NCBI GenBank assembly: GCA_036509255.1
Contig: DATCFY010000058.1
Location: 67,100 to 131,099 of the forward strand
Source: RYN-230 sp036509255
GTDB taxonomy: Bacteria; Actinomycetota; Actinomycetes; Streptosporangiales; Streptosporangiaceae
Reading direction: 5' to 3'
DNA: 64,000 nt
In this document: positions 61,400 to 64,000 of the stretch, piece by piece
How the letters are laid out: every line of letters begins with the position of its first letter
Position numbering within the stretch: the first letter of the stretch is position 1
The notes under the pieces: model-generated
Told to the model about the DNA's origin: nothing
What the model saw: the letters and a program-made list of their open reading frames with translations, nothing else
The model's database searches: none
Position numbers and translations under genes: made by a program

Positions 61400-62685
61400 C
61401 AGTGCGCTCCCGTGGTCGTCGTGGTGTTGTGGTGCACGGCGGCCAGGGCCGAGCGGCCGGCCGCGCTGAGGATGGAGTCGTCCTGCGGGGTGTGCACCCT
61501 GGCGCAGAGCACGTCCCTGTAGTGCCGTTCCAGCGGGTTTTTCCTGGTCAGACCGTTATTGCCGACGAGGGCCACCGCCTGCTCGACCGCGCCGATCGCG
61601 GCCCTGGTCGCGATGAGCTTGGCGATCGACGGATGGCCAGCCACCGTCTCGTCCCCCGCGTCCACCCGTAGCGCCAGCCCGTCGACCAGGTCGTCCGCCC
61701 CGGTCAGGACGGCCTCGATCTCACCGACCGTGGCCTCGAACCGCGGCAGCGTGGCCAGCGGCCTGCCCAGGGCGCTCGGGGTCCGCTCGGCGAGGAAGCC
61801 GACCAGCCAGTCGCGGGCCGCCGCCGCCACGCCCAGGTAGAGCGCGGCCAGCCCGAGCGAGTTCCAGGCCAGGAACGCGGGGTCCAAGGGCACGGGGACC
61901 GCAGGATCGTGCAGCCCGACCGTGGCGCCGGGCGGCACGGGCGTGTCCGTGAAGATCACGTCGTCGCTGCGGCTGGCCCGCAGCCCCAGGTGATCCCAGG
62001 TGCGCTCGATGCTGATGCCCGGGGAGTCGGTGCGGACCAGGAAGCTGCCGACCCGGGCGGGGTCCTCGTCGGTGCGGGCCCAGACCACCATCCAGCGCAG
62101 TCCGACAGCCCCGGTGGAGAAGATCTTCCGGCCGCTCAGCCACCAGGTGCCGGAGTCCCAGCGGGCCACCGTGGCCGGCAGCCCGCCACGGGCCGGGGTG
62201 CCGAGTTCCGGCTCCACCCGCAGCGCGTTGATCAGCACCGGGCGGGCCGAGGATTCCTCCAGCACGTCCTCGTAGATCCGCTGCGGCCACGTCTGGCCAT
62301 GCGCCTGCATGGCGTGGGTGAACAGCGTCATGGCCGTGACCAGGGCGACCGACGGGTCACCGCGGCCCAGCGCCCGCAGGATCGCCACCGCAGCGGCCAG
62401 CCCGGCGCCCGCGCCGCCGTACCGCCCGGCCACCGTGGCCGTGAGCAGCCCGGCGTCGTGGACCAGGCTGATGCTGCCGCCCGGGAACGTGGCGTCCCGG
62501 TCGTGCTCAGCGGCCCGCGCGGCCAGTACGGCGGTGAGCTCCGGCAGGGCCGCCAGCTGGGGCGGCGGCAGCGGGGCGAGGCGGGGGCGGGCCGGGCAGG
62601 ACGTGCCGGTCGCGGGGCGGTGGCCCGTGACCGGCTCCGGTCCGCTCGTGGCGATGGGGCCGGTGGTGCTGGTGGGGTGGGTCAT
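61399..62685 (-). CDS. Acyl-CoA dehydrogenase family monooxygenase-like protein (SfnB/DszC type)
   Basis: A 428-residue flavoprotein. After a Pro/Thr-rich leader (about 1-40) come VAGRYGGAGAGLAAAVAILRALGRGDPSVAL, SGRKIFSTGAVGLRWMVVWART (FMN-binding region), ERTWDHLGLRASRSDDVIFTDTPVP and IGAVEQAVALVGNNGLTRKNPLERHYRDVLCARVHTPQDD. The last block is typical of the SfnB/DszC branch that lacks the acyl-CoA dehydrogenase base and works as a flavin monooxygenase on sulfones or dibenzothiophene-like compounds. Start ATG 62685 overlaps the preceding LLM stop (ATGA) and its stop overlaps the next start, so three genes are strictly coupled. Confidence 0.88.
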   Translation of the reverse strand: MTHPTSTTGPIATSGPEPVTGHRPATGTSCPARPRLAPLPPPQLAALPELTAVLAARAAEHDRDATFPGGSISLVHDAGLLTATVAGRYGGAGAGLAAAVAILRALGRGDPSVALVTAMTLFTHAMQAHGQTWPQRIYEDVLEESSARPVLINALRVEPELGTPARGGLPATVARWDSGTWWLSGRKIFSTGAVGLRWMVVWARTDEDPARVGSFLVRTDSPGISIERTWDHLGLRASRSDDVIFTDTPVPPGATVGLHDPAVPVPLDPAFLAWNSLGLAALYLGVAAAARDWLVGFLAERTPSALGRPLATLPRFEATVGEIEAVLTGADDLVDGLALRVDAGDETVAGHPSIAKLIATRAAIGAVEQAVALVGNNGLTRKNPLERHYRDVLCARVHTPQDDSILSAAGRSALAAVHHNTTTTTGAH

Positions 62686-63854
62686 GCCGACAGGGCACCC
62701 TCGGCCGCGGCGGGCGCGCCCACCGGAGTCCGGGCCGCCTCCTGACGGATGAGCGGCACCAGTTCCCGGCCCCACTCCACCACGTCGTCCAGCGGGTCGA
62801 AGCCGCGGATCAGGACGGTGTCCACGCCTACCCGGCGGTAAGCCATCAGCGCGTCCGCGACCTGCCGGGGGGTGCCGACCAGCGCCGTGGAATTGCCGCC
62901 GGGCCCGGTCAGCCGGGTCACCCCGTACCAGAGCCGGTCGTCGTAGACCTCACGCTCGGCGGCCTGCTGCTGGAGACGCTCGGAGCCGACCGAGGACGAC
63001 TCGCGGAACCCGAACATGCGCCGGGCGGGCCCCGGCGTGTCCGGCACCTGGATGCCCTGCACCTGGCTACCCCGGCCCTGCGTCCCCCCGGCCCGCTCCT
63101 CGGTGGCGGCCCGGATCCGCCCGGCGCGCTCCCAGGCCGCCTCCTCGGTGTCGGCCACGATCGGCCGGACCGACAGGCTGAACCGTACGGTACGGCCGCG
63201 GCGGGCCGCTTCGGCGCGGATCCCGGCTACGCGCTCGGCGATCTGGGCCACCGGCTCACCCCACAGCATGTACACGTCCGCGTGCTCGGCGCCCACGCTG
63301 ATAGCGGCCGGTGACGCGCCGCCGAAGTACAGCGGGATGGCGTCCGCCGTGGCCGGCTTGACGTAGCTGAACGCGCCGCGGACCCGGTAGAACTCGCCGT
63401 CGTGATCGAACGGCTCGGTGGCGGTGAGCTCGCCGCGCAGCAGGCCCATGAACTCGGCGGTGCGGGCGTAGCGGCGGTCGTGGTCGGCGAAGTCGCCGTC
63501 CCGCTTCTGGTCCAGTTCGTCGCCGCCGGTGATGTGGTGGATGGCCACCCGGCCGCCGCCGGTCAGCTGGTCCAGCGTGGCCAGCTTCCGGGCCACCAGG
63601 GTGGGGGCCACGAAGCCCGGCCGGTGGGCGATGAGCACCTTGAGCCGGGTGGTGGCGTTGAGCACGTGCGCCGCGACCGCGAACCCGTCGGGGCCGGTGG
63701 CGTGGTAACCGATGAGCACCCGGTCGAATCCCGCGGCCTCATGCGCCTGGGCGAAGCGGGCCAGGTAACCGGGGTCGACCGGCGGCCCATCGAAGGATCC
63801 CCGGGATTCGGAGACTTCCTTCGTGCCCACCATGCCGATGATTTCCGTGGTCAA
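62682..63854 (-). CDS. LLM-class flavin monooxygenase, SsuD-like (first copy)
   Basis: A 390-residue paralogue of the 60257 product. EIIGMVGTKEVSESRGS, GFDRVLIGYHATGPDGFAVAAHVLNATTRLKVLIAHRPGFVAPTLVARKLATLDQL, AIHHITGGDELDQKRDGDFADHDRRYARTAEFM and the terminal VDTVLIRGFDPLDDVVEWGRELVPLIRQEA align throughout. An inserted Gly/Gln-rich loop (about 265-290) is unique to this copy. The start codon is TTG with AGGAG six bases upstream. It heads the operon and is preceded by a leader able to fold extensively. Two different SsuD-like enzymes suggest a broad or multi-step organosulfur substrate range. Confidence 0.9.
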   Translation of the reverse strand: MTTEIIGMVGTKEVSESRGSFDGPPVDPGYLARFAQAHEAAGFDRVLIGYHATGPDGFAVAAHVLNATTRLKVLIAHRPGFVAPTLVARKLATLDQLTGGGRVAIHHITGGDELDQKRDGDFADHDRRYARTAEFMGLLRGELTATEPFDHDGEFYRVRGAFSYVKPATADAIPLYFGGASPAAISVGAEHADVYMLWGEPVAQIAERVAGIRAEAARRGRTVRFSLSVRPIVADTEEAAWERAGRIRAATEERAGGTQGRGSQVQGIQVPDTPGPARRMFGFRESSSVGSERLQQQAAEREVYDDRLWYGVTRLTGPGGNSTALVGTPRQVADALMAYRRVGVDTVLIRGFDPLDDVVEWGRELVPLIRQEAARTPVGAPAAAEGALSA

Positions 63855-63913
63855 GATCAGCTCCTAATGAGAGTTAGCGAGTCGGCCATCCGGCAGACTC
63901 GGGGTTGGTAGCC

Positions 63914-63979
63914 GCCGGCAGGTGAGCACTGTGTGCTCCTGGACGTTGAGTCCTGCTGAAAGAGCGTGCCCCTGCCGGC
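63914..63979 (-). ncRNA. Candidate structured 5' leader of the organosulfur operon
   Basis: Read on the minus strand, GCCGGCAGG (63979-63971) pairs perfectly with CCTGCCGGC (63922-63914), enclosing 48 nt that hold a GGAC/GTCC hairpin (loop TCAAC) and a GAGCAC/GTGCTC hairpin (loop ACA). The result is a three-way-junction-like fold 60 bp upstream of the first start codon. It does not match a SAM riboswitch consensus that I know. It could be a metabolite-sensing or leader-peptide-coupled element. The window ends just upstream, so the 5' part may be incomplete. Confidence 0.35.
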
Positions 63980-64000
63980 TGGCCGGGAGAGTTGATCGCT

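Overview
The window is a very G+C-rich chromosomal segment of an actinobacterium, probably a spore-former-type actinomycete. Many GTG starts, strong G/C bias at third codon positions, F420-type enzymes (an Rv0121-like PPOX protein and an Rv1855c-like LLM protein), a mycothiol/DinB-type protein, a MutT1-ppk pair and actinobacterial families (DUF3710, DUF3093, DUF4235, DUF6082) all point that way. The genus cannot be fixed from the sequence. I saw no rRNA, tRNA, CRISPR array, transposase or phage gene.

Layout. 0-10.5 kb: ogt, mutT1-like/ppk, fprA-like and dxs, then a xylB-xylA operon ending in a perfect 15-bp hairpin. 10.5-20.4 kb: a small membrane protein with a well-formed promoter, a CynX-type transporter, aconitase with two operator-like palindromes upstream, a cupin, an orphan selA, a 3-hydroxyisobutyrate-dehydrogenase-like gene, and a drug exporter divergent from its TetR. 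20.4-28.4 kb: a secreted GH25-like protein, a TrpB2-type synthase, an esterase, a TMEM175-type channel, an MntP-like protein, a DUF6082 protein and an F420-type oxidoreductase, with several decayed gene fragments between them. 28.5-34.9 kb: an unusual lysyl-tRNA synthetase, a carboxylesterase/TetR pair, an MFS exporter, a DinB-like protein and a small phosphoesterase.

35.0-44.4 kb holds the most interesting locus. A stand-alone LigD-type polymerase is followed by three large paralogous proteins of unknown function, a fourth unknown protein, a MoxR-type AAA+ ATPase and a VWA protein with a degenerate metallopeptidase-like N-terminus. The last five genes overlap by 4 nt or are separated by 20 nt, so they are almost certainly one transcription unit. 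The architecture recalls MoxR-VWA chaperone systems, with the paralogues as likely clients or effectors.

44.4-57.8 kb: CopD with a repeat-containing small upstream frame, a conserved unknown, YceI, GNAT, LLM, an ECF sigma factor with its partner, then a conserved housekeeping block (TrmA/RumA-type methyltransferase, two TrkA proteins, DUF3710, dut, AI-2E-type permease, DUF3093, DUF4235, class II aldolase). 57.9-64.0 kb: a methyltransferase, then a tightly coupled leftward organosulfur operon (two SsuD-like monooxygenases around an SfnB-like acyl-CoA dehydrogenase homologue, then a metallo-beta-lactamase/rhodanese protein), preceded by a leader that can fold into a branched RNA.
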